Positions 36,780-44,097 of a DNA stretch of 47,903 nt are shown piece by piece. A program made the translations under genes and the position numbers. Location of the stretch: assembly GCA_016191015.1 (NCBI GenBank), contig JACPPM010000195.1:1-47903 (forward strand), given 5' to 3'. The notes beneath the pieces were generated by a model. It had not been told where the DNA came from. It worked only from the letters and a program-made list of their open reading frames with translations, and did no database searches. The first letter of the stretch is position 1. Each line of letters opens with the position of its first letter. The stretch is from Acidobacteriota bacterium. Lineage in GTDB: Bacteria; Acidobacteriota; CAIWXX01.

Positions 36780-37247
36780 ATGAGATTCACGTCTCAGGAA
36801 GAATACGGGTTGCGGTGTGTGTTGCAGATGGCGAAGCGGGATGGTGAGGGTCCGATGAAGATTGCGGATCTGGCTGAGCTGGAGAGCCTGACGCCGGCCT
36901 ACGTCGCCAAGCTGATGCGTGTCCTGCGCAAGGGGGGGATCGTTGTGAGTGTGCGAGGGCAGTCGGGTGGCTACAGACTTGCGCGGCCACCGGCGCTCAT
37001 GAGTGTCGCCGATGTCTTGATGGTGCTCGACCACCGTCTCTACGAGCCGGCCTATTGCCAGGAATACACGGGCATCTCCCCATCGTGCGTACACATGAGC
37101 GACTGCTCGATTCGGGCGCTTTGGAGGCGGCTGGAGGCGAGCCTTTGGCACGTCCTCGACAAGGCGACTCTCGCCGACCTCGTCGGACGCGAGAGAGAAA
37201 CGATCGTGCAGCTCGGCGCCCCGCTTCACGCGGCCCGCGTGTCGTAG
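36780..37247 (+). CDS. Rrf2-family regulator with Fe-S cysteines
   Basis: A 155-residue winged-helix regulator. The Rrf2 start (MRFTSQEEYGLRCVLQMAKRD), recognition region (LTPAYVAKLMRVLRKGGIV) and wing (RGQSGGYRLARPP) are clear. Three cysteines follow near 94-111 with spacing CX9CX5C (YCQEYTGISPSC then VHMSDC); IscR has CX5CX5C. They should bind an Fe-S cluster that senses Fe-S supply, oxygen or NO. AAGGAAG precedes the ATG. The Fe-S carrier gene mrp starts 12 bases downstream. Confidence 0.9.
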   Translation: MRFTSQEEYGLRCVLQMAKRDGEGPMKIADLAELESLTPAYVAKLMRVLRKGGIVVSVRGQSGGYRLARPPALMSVADVLMVLDHRLYEPAYCQEYTGISPSCVHMSDCSIRALWRRLEASLWHVLDKATLADLVGRERETIVQLGAPLHAARVS

Positions 37248-37258
37248 CAGGGGGGACA

Positions 37259-38335
37259 GTGATTACTGAGGCGGCCGTATTGCAGGCTCTTCGAGTGGTT
37301 CAGGATCCGGATTTGCACCGGGACATCGTCGCGTTGGGGTTCGTGAAGAACGTCAGTATTTCTGGCGGCGCGGTGTCGTTCGACATCGAGCTCACGACGC
37401 CGGCATGCCCGGTACGGGAAAGGATGCAGGCGGAAGCGCGCGACGTCGTGTCGGCGATTCCGGGAGTCGCATCCGTCAAGATTCGCATGACATCCCAGGT
37501 GCGGCCCTCGCCGGGAGTTGCCAAGGAGCAGCTGATCCCCGGAGTCCGGAACGTCCTGCCGGTCGCCAGTGGGAAGGGCGGCGTGGGGAAGTCCACGGTG
37601 AGTGCCAATCTGGCTCTCGCCCTCTCGGCGATGGGTGCGAGGGTGGGGCTCATGGACGCCGACGTGTACGGGCCGAGCATCCCGACGATCATGGGTGTGA
37701 AGGAGCCGCCGGGTATGATCGGCGAGCGAATCATTCCGGTCGATCAATACGGGATCAAGGTCATGTCGATGGGCTTTTTCCTTCGGGATGATCAGGCCGT
37801 GGTCTGGCGTGGCCCGATGCTGGCGAAGATGGTCGAGCAGTTCCTCGGCGGGGTGGAGTGGGGCGAGCTGGACTATCTGGTGATCGACCTGCCGCCCGGC
37901 ACGGGTGATGTGCAGCTCACGCTCTGCCAGCGCATCCCCATCTCGGGCGCGGCCATCGTTTCGACACCGCAGGATGTCGCGCTGCGCGTCGCCGAAAAGG
38001 CGATCCACATGTTCCGGCAGCTCAACACTCCGGTGCTCGGGCTGATCGAGAACATGAGCTACTTCGTCTGCGGTCACTGTGGCGAACGAGAGAACATTTT
38101 CGACAATGGCGGAGCGCGCCGGGCGAGCGACCGGCTCGCCATTCCCTTCCTCGGTGAGATCCCGCTGGCGAGCTCGATTCGAGTTGACTCGGATGCGGGA
38201 CGCCCGACGGTCATCGCCGCCCCTGAATCTGCACTGTCCCGTGCGTTTTTCGGCGTGGCCGAAAACCTGGCCGCTCAGGTGAGCGTCACGAACATGCAGC
38301 AGGAGCTCACCGGCTCCGTCCAGATCTCATTCTGA
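37259..38335 (+). CDS. mrp: Mrp/ApbC-type Fe-S cluster carrier ATPase
   Basis: A 358-residue P-loop protein that carries or inserts Fe-S clusters. A MIP18-type (DUF59) domain covers about 1-90 with TTPACPVRERM. The deviant Walker A GKGGVGKST is near 105, Walker B-like MDADVYGPSIP near 130, and DLPPGTGDVQL near 212. A CGHCG motif near 282 supplies the cluster-binding CxxC. The GTG start follows a GGGGGAC site. It is coupled to the Rrf2 gene and to the DUF971 gene one base later. Confidence 0.95.
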   Translation: MITEAAVLQALRVVQDPDLHRDIVALGFVKNVSISGGAVSFDIELTTPACPVRERMQAEARDVVSAIPGVASVKIRMTSQVRPSPGVAKEQLIPGVRNVLPVASGKGGVGKSTVSANLALALSAMGARVGLMDADVYGPSIPTIMGVKEPPGMIGERIIPVDQYGIKVMSMGFFLRDDQAVVWRGPMLAKMVEQFLGGVEWGELDYLVIDLPPGTGDVQLTLCQRIPISGAAIVSTPQDVALRVAEKAIHMFRQLNTPVLGLIENMSYFVCGHCGERENIFDNGGARRASDRLAIPFLGEIPLASSIRVDSDAGRPTVIAAPESALSRAFFGVAENLAAQVSVTNMQQELTGSVQISF

Positions 38336-38336
38336 C

Positions 38337-38669
38337 GTGTTTGTCTCAGTGCTCGGGACGAAGCCGGTTCCGAAGACCGTGAGCCGCGCCAATCTCCACG
38401 ACGTGAAGATCGTGTGGAACGACGGGCACGAGAGTCTATACATCGCCCGCGACTTGCGCCTGCGCTGCCCCTGTGCTGTCTGTGTGGAGGAGATGTCGGG
38501 CCGCCCCCTGCTCGACCCCGACTCTGTCGCTCGCGACGTCCACCCTCTTGGGATCAGCCTGGTCGGCAAGTACGCGATCCACATCCAGTGGAGCGATGGC
38601 CACTCGACCGGAATCTACACATTTGACAGCCTCCGTCGCCTCTGCGCCTGCCCCTCGTGCGCGAGCTGA
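38337..38669 (+). CDS. DUF971 protein
   Basis: A 110-residue protein equal to the DUF971/GBBH-N domain: LRLRCPCAVCVEE near 42-54, ISLVGKYAIHIQWSDGHSTGIYTFDSLRRL, and a final CACPSC. The Cys-rich CPCAVC and CACPSC pairs suggest metal or Fe-S binding. DUF971 is often next to or fused with Mrp, so a role in cluster transfer is likely. The start may instead be the GTG at 38349. Confidence 0.88.
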   Translation: MFVSVLGTKPVPKTVSRANLHDVKIVWNDGHESLYIARDLRLRCPCAVCVEEMSGRPLLDPDSVARDVHPLGISLVGKYAIHIQWSDGHSTGIYTFDSLRRLCACPSCAS

Positions 38670-38674
38670 CGAGC

Positions 38675-39142
38675 TCACGGGTACTGTGCCCCACTAATGT
38701 CGAGCTTCATGCACACAGCGGTCGACGGGCAGCACGTGCGGAACTCCTCGGTCGCTCGGATGGCGTCTGGGGCATCCCGCCTTTCGATTCTCGCGAACCC
38801 CCGCTTCGCGAAGAATCCCTCGGCGGACGTGGTAAGGAGATAGAGCTCCTTCACCCCGAGGTTCCTCGCCTGCCGCGTGAGGCGGTCGCAAAGCTCGTGT
38901 CCGAGCCCACCCCCGCGGAAGCCGGAGGCCACTGCCAGAGAACGCAGGAGCCCCAAGGCGCCCGCCGGCTCGAGACCCACACATCCCACCAGTCCCGCTC
39001 CGTTCTTCGCCAGGATGAAATGCCCGATGTGCGGCTCGATATCCTCACTCGGCAATCCGGCGTCCGACAGAAGAGATCGGACGCCGGGCAGGTCGATGGG
39101 ACGAGCAGATGCGAACGTCAGCTCGCTCATCATCTTCCCCAT
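38675..39142 (-). CDS. arsN2: ArsN2-like GNAT acetyltransferase
   Basis: A roughly 155-residue GNAT acetyltransferase of the arsenic-operon ArsN2 type. The acetyl-CoA region reads RSLAVASGFRGGGLGHELCDRL near 72 and is followed by LYLLTTSAEGFFAKRGFARIERRDAP near 105. The start is set at the ATG one base after arsM; ATGs at 39133 or 39130 are equally possible. It is the last gene of the regulator-arsM-arsN2 operon. Related enzymes acetylate arsenic-containing amino-acid analogues; the substrate here is inferred from context. Confidence 0.85.
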   Translation of the reverse strand: MGKMMSELTFASARPIDLPGVRSLLSDAGLPSEDIEPHIGHFILAKNGAGLVGCVGLEPAGALGLLRSLAVASGFRGGGLGHELCDRLTRQARNLGVKELYLLTTSAEGFFAKRGFARIERRDAPDAIRATEEFRTCCPSTAVCMKLDISGAQYP

Positions 39143-39143
39143 C

Positions 39144-39998
39144 TCACTTCTTCGCCACGATCTTGGCGCTCCAGATCTTGCCCGCGACATGGCGATCGAT
39201 CGCCGTCTCGACCGGTCCCTGGACAAGCTTGGCCAGCGTGCCCAGCAGGCGATTGTCGGAGATCAGGCTCATGATCATGTCTCGATCATAGACGATCCGT
39301 TCGGTCACCTGCACATCCGAGAATCCCGCCTTCCTGATCTCGTCGACGTACTGCGACTCCGGAATCGCACCGGCAACACAGGACGCGTAGAGCTCGGCCG
39401 AGTGACGCAGCGCCCACGGAAGATCAGCTTCGACCATGATGTCGCTGATCGAGAGCCGCCCACCCGGCTTGAGAACCCTGTAGGCTTCGGCGAAGACCTT
39501 CGGCTTATCCGGCGAGAGGTTGATGACGCAGTTGGAGATGATCCAATCGGCTGCTCCGTCTTCCACAGGCATCGATTCGGCGTCTCCGAGCCGGAATTCA
39601 GCGTTCGTCACCCCGGCATCCCGTGCGTTTTCGCGCGCCTTCTCGATCATCACGGGCGTCATGTCAATTCCGATGACACGGCCCTCAGGCCCCACCTTCT
39701 GCGCCGCCAACAGGCAATCAATCCCCGCGCCGCTCCCAATGTCCACAAGAAGCTGCCCCCGTTCCACACCGGCGAATGCCAGCGGATTCCCACAGCCGAA
39801 ACTGTTCACCACCGCGTCCTTGGGCAGAGCCTCCAGCTCCTCCGCCGTGTACCCCGCTGCCGCAACCACACGGCCCCGTTGCAGGTCACCGATAGACGCT
39901 GAGCTGCTGCTGCATCCGCAGCAGCTGCCTCCGCCCGTCACGGCCTTCGTGTAGTGCTCGCGCACATTCTGTTTGATCCCCTCTTGTGTCGATTCCAT
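39144..39998 (-). CDS. arsM: Arsenite methyltransferase
   Basis: A 284-residue SAM-dependent As(III) methyltransferase. Motif I is VDIGSGAGIDCLLAA near 85. All arsenic-binding cysteines expected for ArsM are present: an N-terminal CCGC cluster at 26-29, Cys69 in NSFGCGNP, Cys157 in SNCVINLSPDK and Cys207 in ASCVAGAIPES. The start at 39998 has AGGAGG at nine bases; the frame is open further upstream but that lies in the operator region. It sits between the MarR-type regulator and arsN2. Confidence 0.95.
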   Translation of the reverse strand: MESTQEGIKQNVREHYTKAVTGGGSCCGCSSSSASIGDLQRGRVVAAAGYTAEELEALPKDAVVNSFGCGNPLAFAGVERGQLLVDIGSGAGIDCLLAAQKVGPEGRVIGIDMTPVMIEKARENARDAGVTNAEFRLGDAESMPVEDGAADWIISNCVINLSPDKPKVFAEAYRVLKPGGRLSISDIMVEADLPWALRHSAELYASCVAGAIPESQYVDEIRKAGFSDVQVTERIVYDRDMIMSLISDNRLLGTLAKLVQGPVETAIDRHVAGKIWSAKIVAKK

Positions 39999-40016
39999 CG
40001 AACAAAACCTCCTACT

Positions 40017-40033
40017 ACTTGCGTCACGCAAGT
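40017..40033. promoter_or_regulatory. Operator site A before arsM
   Basis: acttgcgtcacgcaagt is a perfect 8-1-8 inverted repeat, 19 bases before the arsM start codon and within the 50-base gap after the regulator gene. It matches operator B at 13 of 17 positions (shared pattern ASTTGCRTCACRCAAST), including the TTGC..GCAA form common for MarR proteins. On the minus strand a possible -10 (TTTACT) abuts it. Confidence 0.75.
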
Positions 40034-40048
40034 AAATGACGAAAAAAA

Positions 40049-40540
40049 TCAGTCGGGCTTCGTGCCTTCGGCTCGCGCGTCGGTCGTGAAGCAACCGCAT
40101 GGCATGGCGCCGCCCGGAGACAGAGCCGAGATCAGTCGCCGGACGATGCCGGGAAGCGCTTTGATCACCGGAGCCGGCACTCCATCCAGGGCATGCGCGA
40201 TGATGTGGCCGAAATCCTCGTCGAGACGGTTGACGAGTCGCCGTCCGGCATCGGTCGTCGCAATCTCACGGACCCTGGCATCTGAGGCCCCTCGCCTGCG
40301 GATCGCCAGTTTCTTTCGTACGAGCTGATCGACGATCCGGGTCGTGGAGGAGAGATCCAGCCCCAGCCGCTCCGCGAGCTCGGAAGTGGCAAGGATCCCT
40401 TCCCGTGACAAAGCCTCGAGCGCGTAGCACTGGGACACCGTGAGTCCATAGCAGCAGACCTCCTCACGGTTCCGGAACTGGTACCGCCGCGCCAGCTCCG
40501 AGAGCGCCCTGTAAATCTCCAGGCCGTTCATTAGTTGCAT
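40049..40540 (-). CDS. MarR-family regulator with cysteine pairs, likely arsenite sensor
   Basis: A 163-residue winged-helix repressor. The DNA-binding region is ILATSELAERLGLDLSSTTRIVDQLVRKKLAIRRRGASDARVREIATT (about 47-95). Unusual cysteines lie at 29, 30 and 38 (EEVCCYGLTVSQC) and at 148/150 near the C-terminus (MPCGCF), well placed for binding As(III) (inference). The start ATG (40540; next ATG 40531) is only a few bases from the predicted transcription start, so the mRNA may be leaderless. It heads the arsM-arsN2 operon and is flanked by two matching operators. Confidence 0.85.
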   Translation of the reverse strand: MQLMNGLEIYRALSELARRYQFRNREEVCCYGLTVSQCYALEALSREGILATSELAERLGLDLSSTTRIVDQLVRKKLAIRRRGASDARVREIATTDAGRRLVNRLDEDFGHIIAHALDGVPAPVIKALPGIVRRLISALSPGGAMPCGCFTTDARAEGTKPD

Positions 40541-40549
40541 CACACAACT
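40533..40549. promoter_or_regulatory. Operator site B at the regulator's own start
   Basis: agttgcatcacacaact lies inside a larger perfect inverted repeat (attagttg-7 bases-caactaat, 40530-40552). It covers the predicted transcription start and first codon of the regulator and resembles operator A. Binding here would block the promoter at 40550-40578, giving autorepression. Confidence 0.75.
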
Positions 40550-40578
40550 AATATAGGCGCCCCGCGACGTTTTGTCAA
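40550..40578 (-). promoter_or_regulatory. Promoter of the MarR-arsM-arsN2 operon
   Basis: On the minus strand, TTGACA (40578-40573) and TATATT (40555-40550) are exactly 17 bases apart, a near-perfect sigma-70 promoter. Transcription should begin around 40543, three bases before the ATG at 40540. Confidence 0.75.
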
Positions 40579-40668
40579 GGGGCACCGTCGGAGGGGCAGG
40601 GCTGCGGCAAAGTCGAGGCGCCGACTCGGGCGAGGCCGTTCCGTGCGAAACCGCAGATGGTGCGGATT

Positions 40669-40813
40669 TCCGCGCAGATTACGCAGATTCTTCCAGCATT
40701 CGACCAACGAGCAACCTACTCCTCACTCTCGGGTCGGCGCGAAGCAATCGGCGACATCTGCGAGTCAATCTGTGAAATCTGCGGTTTCCGGGACTTTGCT
40801 GTAGCCTTGTTCG
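40669..40813 (-). repeat. 145-base dispersed repeat, copy 1
   Basis: This stretch is the reverse complement of 47759-47903 with about seven differences in 145 positions. It contains cgcagattacgcagatt at one end and a related atctgtgaaatctgcgg string near the other. There is no ORF of its own. It begins ten bases beyond the stop codon of the peroxiredoxin gene. Confidence 0.9.
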
Positions 40814-40822
40814 GAGGGGTGG

Positions 40823-41260
40823 CTAAAGCGAGTCGATCAGGGTGGCCGGGTGCGTCCGTGCATCCACCGAGCCGATCGCCTGCGAGATCTTCCCGTCCGC
40901 TCCGATGACGTACGTGATTCTCCTGGCCGTGCGGTCAGACGCGCTGGTACAGGCGCCATACGCCATGCCCAGCGACTTGCTGGTGTCGCAGAGGAGCGGA
41001 AAATTGAACCCAAATTTCTTCGCGAATGCTGCGTTATCTTCGGGCGAGTCGAACGACGCGCCGAGGATTTCGATGCCTTTCGCTGAGTATTCGGACTTGA
41101 GGTCGCGGAACCCGCAACCTTCGGCCGTTCAACCGGGTGTGTCGGCCTTGGGGTAGAACCAGAGCACGACTGTCTTGCCTCGAAAGTGGGCGAGTGAAAC
41201 CGTGCGTCCCATGTGATCCGGGATCCTGAAATCCGGTGCGATATCCCCAACGTTTAACAT
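40823..41260 (-). CDS. bcp: PrxQ/BCP peroxiredoxin with in-frame UGA (probable selenocysteine)
   Basis: A 145-residue thiol/selenol peroxidase reading through one UGA at 41129-41131. The frame is LNVGDIAPDFRIPDHMG ... WFYPKADTPG, UGA (codon 44), TAEGCGFRDLKSEY and onward to a TAG at 40823, with every BCP block intact on both sides. The UGA sits exactly where the peroxidatic Cys belongs, and the resolving Cys is at 49 (UX4C). A stable hairpin follows the UGA. GGAGT lies seven bases before the ATG. A plain-code reading would give a 43-residue fragment. The selenoprotein machinery is not in this window. The alternative is a nonsense mutation. Confidence 0.82.
41101..41119 (-). promoter_or_regulatory. 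SECIS-like hairpin downstream of the UGA
   Basis: In the mRNA sense, GGTTGCGG-GTT-CCGCGACC forms eight continuous pairs (one G-U) closed by a three-base loop starting with G; one further A-U pair extends it. Seventeen bases separate the UGA from the loop, within the window known for bacterial SECIS elements. The hairpin lies within the coding sequence, as bacterial SECIS elements do. Confidence 0.65.
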
Positions 41261-41298
41261 TGATGCTACTCCAGTCTCCTCTCGATGAGGATGCTTAG

Positions 41299-41327
41299 TA
41301 GGTATCGGGGGCGCAATCACTTGTCAA
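41299..41327 (-). promoter_or_regulatory. Predicted promoter of the peroxiredoxin gene
   Basis: On the minus strand, TTGACA (41327-41322) and TACCTA (41304-41299) are 17 bases apart, about 40 bases before the start codon. Its -35 overlaps that of the divergent promoter. Confidence 0.45.
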
Positions 41328-41348
41328 GCGAATCGGCTGAAATATAGA
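41321..41348 (+). promoter_or_regulatory. Predicted promoter of the cyclophilin fusion gene
   Basis: TTGTCA (41321-41326) and TATAGA (41343-41348) are 16 bases apart, 22 bases before the ATG at 41371. The -35 shares the same ttgtcaa bases with the divergent peroxiredoxin promoter, so the two genes could compete or be co-regulated. Confidence 0.45.
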
Positions 41349-41370
41349 CTGCTGAGGAAGAGGTGGGGAG

Positions 41371-42591
41371 ATGAGAGACGGATCGAATGCCGCGGGCCTG
41401 GCTGGGGTTCTCTGCATGTCACTGCTGTCGGTTCCCGCGTTCGGGGCGGTCGAAGAGGTGGCCGTGGTGAAAACGTCCTTCGGGGACATCGTATGGCGCT
41501 TTCTTCCCGAACAGGCGCCGGGACACACGGCCTACGTCAAGGAGCTCATCGGGCAGAAGTTCTATGATGGAACCACGTTTCACCGGGTGATCCCTCACTT
41601 CGTCGCGCAGGGTGGCGATCCCAATTCCACGAACGCCGACCGCGCTGACGACGGCAATGGGGAAGCCGGCAGGAGGCTCAAGGCCGAGTTCAGCCAGACG
41701 CTGCACTATCGCCCCGGCACTGTCGGGATGGCGCGCGATTCCGACCCCGATTCCGGCTCGTGCCAGTTCTTCATCGCGCTCGAGAACATTCCCCGACTCG
41801 ATGGAAAGTACACGATCTTCGGTGAGGTAGTTGCAGGCCTGGAGGTCGCGCGGGCGATCGCAGACGCACCGCGAGATCTGAACGACAACCCGCTCACTCC
41901 GGTCCCGGTCACGATCAGCGTGCAGCGGCGCGCCGTCCCGCCCCGAGTCTACTCACTCGAGCCCGCGGAGTCCGGCGAGGTGCTCACCGGGCCCCTCAAG
42001 CCGAAGTTCTACGACGCCCGCAACGTATTGTGGACGCCGCCGAAGCTCAAGACTCCCGCGGCTCCTGCATCGCCGGCGACTCGCGTCGACATTGCGGTCG
42101 GGACGGACGGGAAAGTTCTGGACGTACGCTTCGCGAGCAAGGACGTGGCCGGTGCGGGAGTCGTGCGGCAGGCCGTGATGGCGTGGGCATTCGAGCCTGC
42201 GCTGTTCGAAGGGACCCCTGTCAAGGTCCGCATCGAGATCAACACGGACGGGACGGCGGTCGGGCCGCCTACGGGGGGCGGGGCACCGCAGGAAATCGCC
42301 GGGGACATAGTGGCGCCTCGCCTAGCGGTGAGGGTGGATCTGGCTGTGGGCGAGAAGGTCCCTGATAAGCCGTGCAGGCTGCGGCTGATTGTCGATCCAG
42401 CCGGCAAGGTTGCAGACGCCTCGATTCAGTCGACCAGCGGCAGCGCGGAATTGGACCGGGCTGCGGTAGCGGCAGCGCGGGAGATGATCTTCAAGCCTGC
42501 GACGACACCTGCGCCGCCCGGATCCGACCCCGAGCCTGTGGCGGTCTATCTGGACATCGATGCGGTGTTCATCGTTCCACCCGGCCCCTGA
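41371..42591 (+). CDS. Secreted cyclophilin with two TonB-C-like domains
   Basis: A 406-residue exported prolyl isomerase fusion. The signal peptide ends near residue 26 (LLSVPAFGA). The cyclophilin domain spans about 28-190: FYDGTTFHRVIPHFVAQGGDP, a conserved GTVGMARD and GSCQFFIAL, with the active-site Arg in HRVIP. Two domains follow at about 215-295 and 315-402, each with TonB C-terminal character (VDIAVGTDGKVLDVRFAS..VVRQAVMAWAFEPA; LRLIVDPAGKVADASIQSTSG..LDRAAVAAAREMIFKPA). GGGGAG precedes the ATG. It probably helps fold envelope proteins; the TonB-C parts may be binding modules. Confidence 0.88.
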   Translation: MRDGSNAAGLAGVLCMSLLSVPAFGAVEEVAVVKTSFGDIVWRFLPEQAPGHTAYVKELIGQKFYDGTTFHRVIPHFVAQGGDPNSTNADRADDGNGEAGRRLKAEFSQTLHYRPGTVGMARDSDPDSGSCQFFIALENIPRLDGKYTIFGEVVAGLEVARAIADAPRDLNDNPLTPVPVTISVQRRAVPPRVYSLEPAESGEVLTGPLKPKFYDARNVLWTPPKLKTPAAPASPATRVDIAVGTDGKVLDVRFASKDVAGAGVVRQAVMAWAFEPALFEGTPVKVRIEINTDGTAVGPPTGGGAPQEIAGDIVAPRLAVRVDLAVGEKVPDKPCRLRLIVDPAGKVADASIQSTSGSAELDRAAVAAAREMIFKPATTPAPPGSDPEPVAVYLDIDAVFIVPPGP

Positions 42592-42596
42592 CAAAC

Positions 42597-42626
42597 TTGA
42601 CGCATCGGGGACTCGGATGCTAGGTT
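42597..42626 (+). promoter_or_regulatory. Possible promoter of the secreted repeat protein
   Basis: TTGACG at 42597-42602 and TAGGTT at 42621-42626 are 18 bases apart, just after the cyclophilin stop and about 55 bases before the next start. The -10 is weak. Confidence 0.3.
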
Positions 42627-42678
42627 TGGAGCTTGTACGTTGTTGGGAATGTCGTGGGTATCAATCGAGGGAGGCGCA

Positions 42679-43962
42679 GTGAGAACGACAGTAGCGATCG
42701 TGTTCGCGGTTTTGATTTCGTCAGTGGCATCGGCGAACGAATCGGCGTCATTCGTCATTTCAGGGTCGGTTGCGGGTAAGAACGGCGACCCGGTTCTCGC
42801 CTACAACACCGATCTCGACCAGTTCCTGGTCGTGTGGGCAAACTCGACCGACAACAAGGCACGATGCAGAGTGGTCAAGACGGGCGGCAACCTCGGCGGC
42901 AACCCCGTCGCACTCAGCAAGAAGACGGTCGGCGAAGATCTCGCTGTCGCGTACAACAGCAAGACCAAAGAGTTTCTCGTCGCGTTTGAGACCAATACCA
43001 ACGGCGAGTATGCCAACACTCTGTACATCCAAAGGGTGAGCTCGCAGGGGACCCTGCGCGGCGGAGCGGTGAAGGTGGCCTTCGAATCGAAGAAGCTCAA
43101 CTGGCGCCCGGCGCTCGTCTACAACCCCATCGACAACGTGTACCTGCTCATCTGGTCCAAGGAAGGCCTATACACCGCCGACGGCGGGGACTACTCAGCC
43201 GCCACCGATGGCATTTACGCCCGCTTCATCTCGTCGAATGGGGCTCTCCAGGGAGCCGAGGCCCTCGTGCAGAAGATGGCCTACCAGACGAAGGATGGCA
43301 AAGTGTGGCACCTGGGCTACCAACGCTTCGCCCTGAGCTGGCAGACGCTGACGAGTCGATATGGGATCCTCGCGAGTCATGTCGTCTCTCCAGACAAGAC
43401 AGGGGATCCGCGAAATCAGACCATTGATTTCCTCTCACTGTCGGACGCCGGTGCGCTGGTGGGCTCCCCGCGCAAGGTGAGCTCGGTTGGCGTCGGGGAT
43501 CGCTCCTCCTACGTCACGATGACCCAGGACATCACGACTGGGAAGTGGCTCACGGCCTGGGAGAACAAGTGGAAGGAAGGGAGCTCGAACGAAGGCAGGA
43601 TCTACTCGCGCCTACTGACATCGACCGGCAGCCCGGCCGGCGGCGAGCGGAAGACATTCGAGAATTTTGAGGACTGTGGGAGGCCTTCGGTTGTGTTCAA
43701 TCCGGACAAGGGCAATTCCCTCCTGGTTTTTACTACTGACAGCGACTTCGCCGGCCCCGAGGCCTGGGACATCTACGGTCAATTTATGGCCGCAAACGGT
43801 TCCCCCACGGGCGACGAATTCCCTATCGCCGCAAACAGCACGACGGAAGCCGAGCCGGTCATCGGATACAACTCGGATATAAAGAAGTTCCTGGTCGTCT
43901 ACACTGAAGTCTACGGGAGCAGCGACTTCCGAATCGTCGGAAACTTCGTCACTCCGAAGTGA
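42679..43962 (+). CDS. Secreted beta-propeller-like repeat protein
   Basis: A 427-residue exported protein. The signal peptide is RTTVAIVFAVLISSVASA. A recurring unit of the form YN-D-(8)-FLVVW appears at intervals (AYNTDLDQFLVVWAN, AYNSKTKEFLVAFET, VYNPIDNVYLLIWSK, VFNPDKGNSLLVFTT, GYNSDIKKFLVVYTE), suggesting about six propeller blades. No catalytic motif is seen. The GTG at 42679 behind GAGGGAGG is preferred; an ATG at 42640 would place extra residues before the signal peptide. Probably an extracellular binding protein. Confidence 0.8.
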   Translation: MRTTVAIVFAVLISSVASANESASFVISGSVAGKNGDPVLAYNTDLDQFLVVWANSTDNKARCRVVKTGGNLGGNPVALSKKTVGEDLAVAYNSKTKEFLVAFETNTNGEYANTLYIQRVSSQGTLRGGAVKVAFESKKLNWRPALVYNPIDNVYLLIWSKEGLYTADGGDYSAATDGIYARFISSNGALQGAEALVQKMAYQTKDGKVWHLGYQRFALSWQTLTSRYGILASHVVSPDKTGDPRNQTIDFLSLSDAGALVGSPRKVSSVGVGDRSSYVTMTQDITTGKWLTAWENKWKEGSSNEGRIYSRLLTSTGSPAGGERKTFENFEDCGRPSVVFNPDKGNSLLVFTTDSDFAGPEAWDIYGQFMAANGSPTGDEFPIAANSTTEAEPVIGYNSDIKKFLVVYTEVYGSSDFRIVGNFVTPK

Positions 43963-43994
43963 AGGCAACTACAGTCGCGGTACGGACCCGCTGA

Positions 43995-44059
43995 ACCACC
44001 AAGGCACCAAGATGCCAAGGGCCTTCTCTTCCTCCCTGGTACCTGGGTGTCTTGGTGGT
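43995..44059. terminator. Hairpin between convergent genes
   Basis: accaccaaggcacc (43995-44008) pairs with ggtgtcttggtggt (44046-44059), 14 pairs including one G-U, around a 37-base loop. It lies between the convergent repeat-protein and ThDP-enzyme genes and could act as a two-way terminator, though no T-run follows. It may instead be an interspersed repeat. Confidence 0.45.
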
Positions 44060-44097
44060 CAAGACGACCGATCCGCCGCAGTCGAGGCGAAGCGGTC

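Noticed and set aside
41129-41320. Peroxiredoxin called as a short truncated protein or pseudogene
   Set aside because: The frame continues perfectly after the single UGA with the conserved resolving Cys and C-terminus, so I treat it as one gene with a recoded codon.
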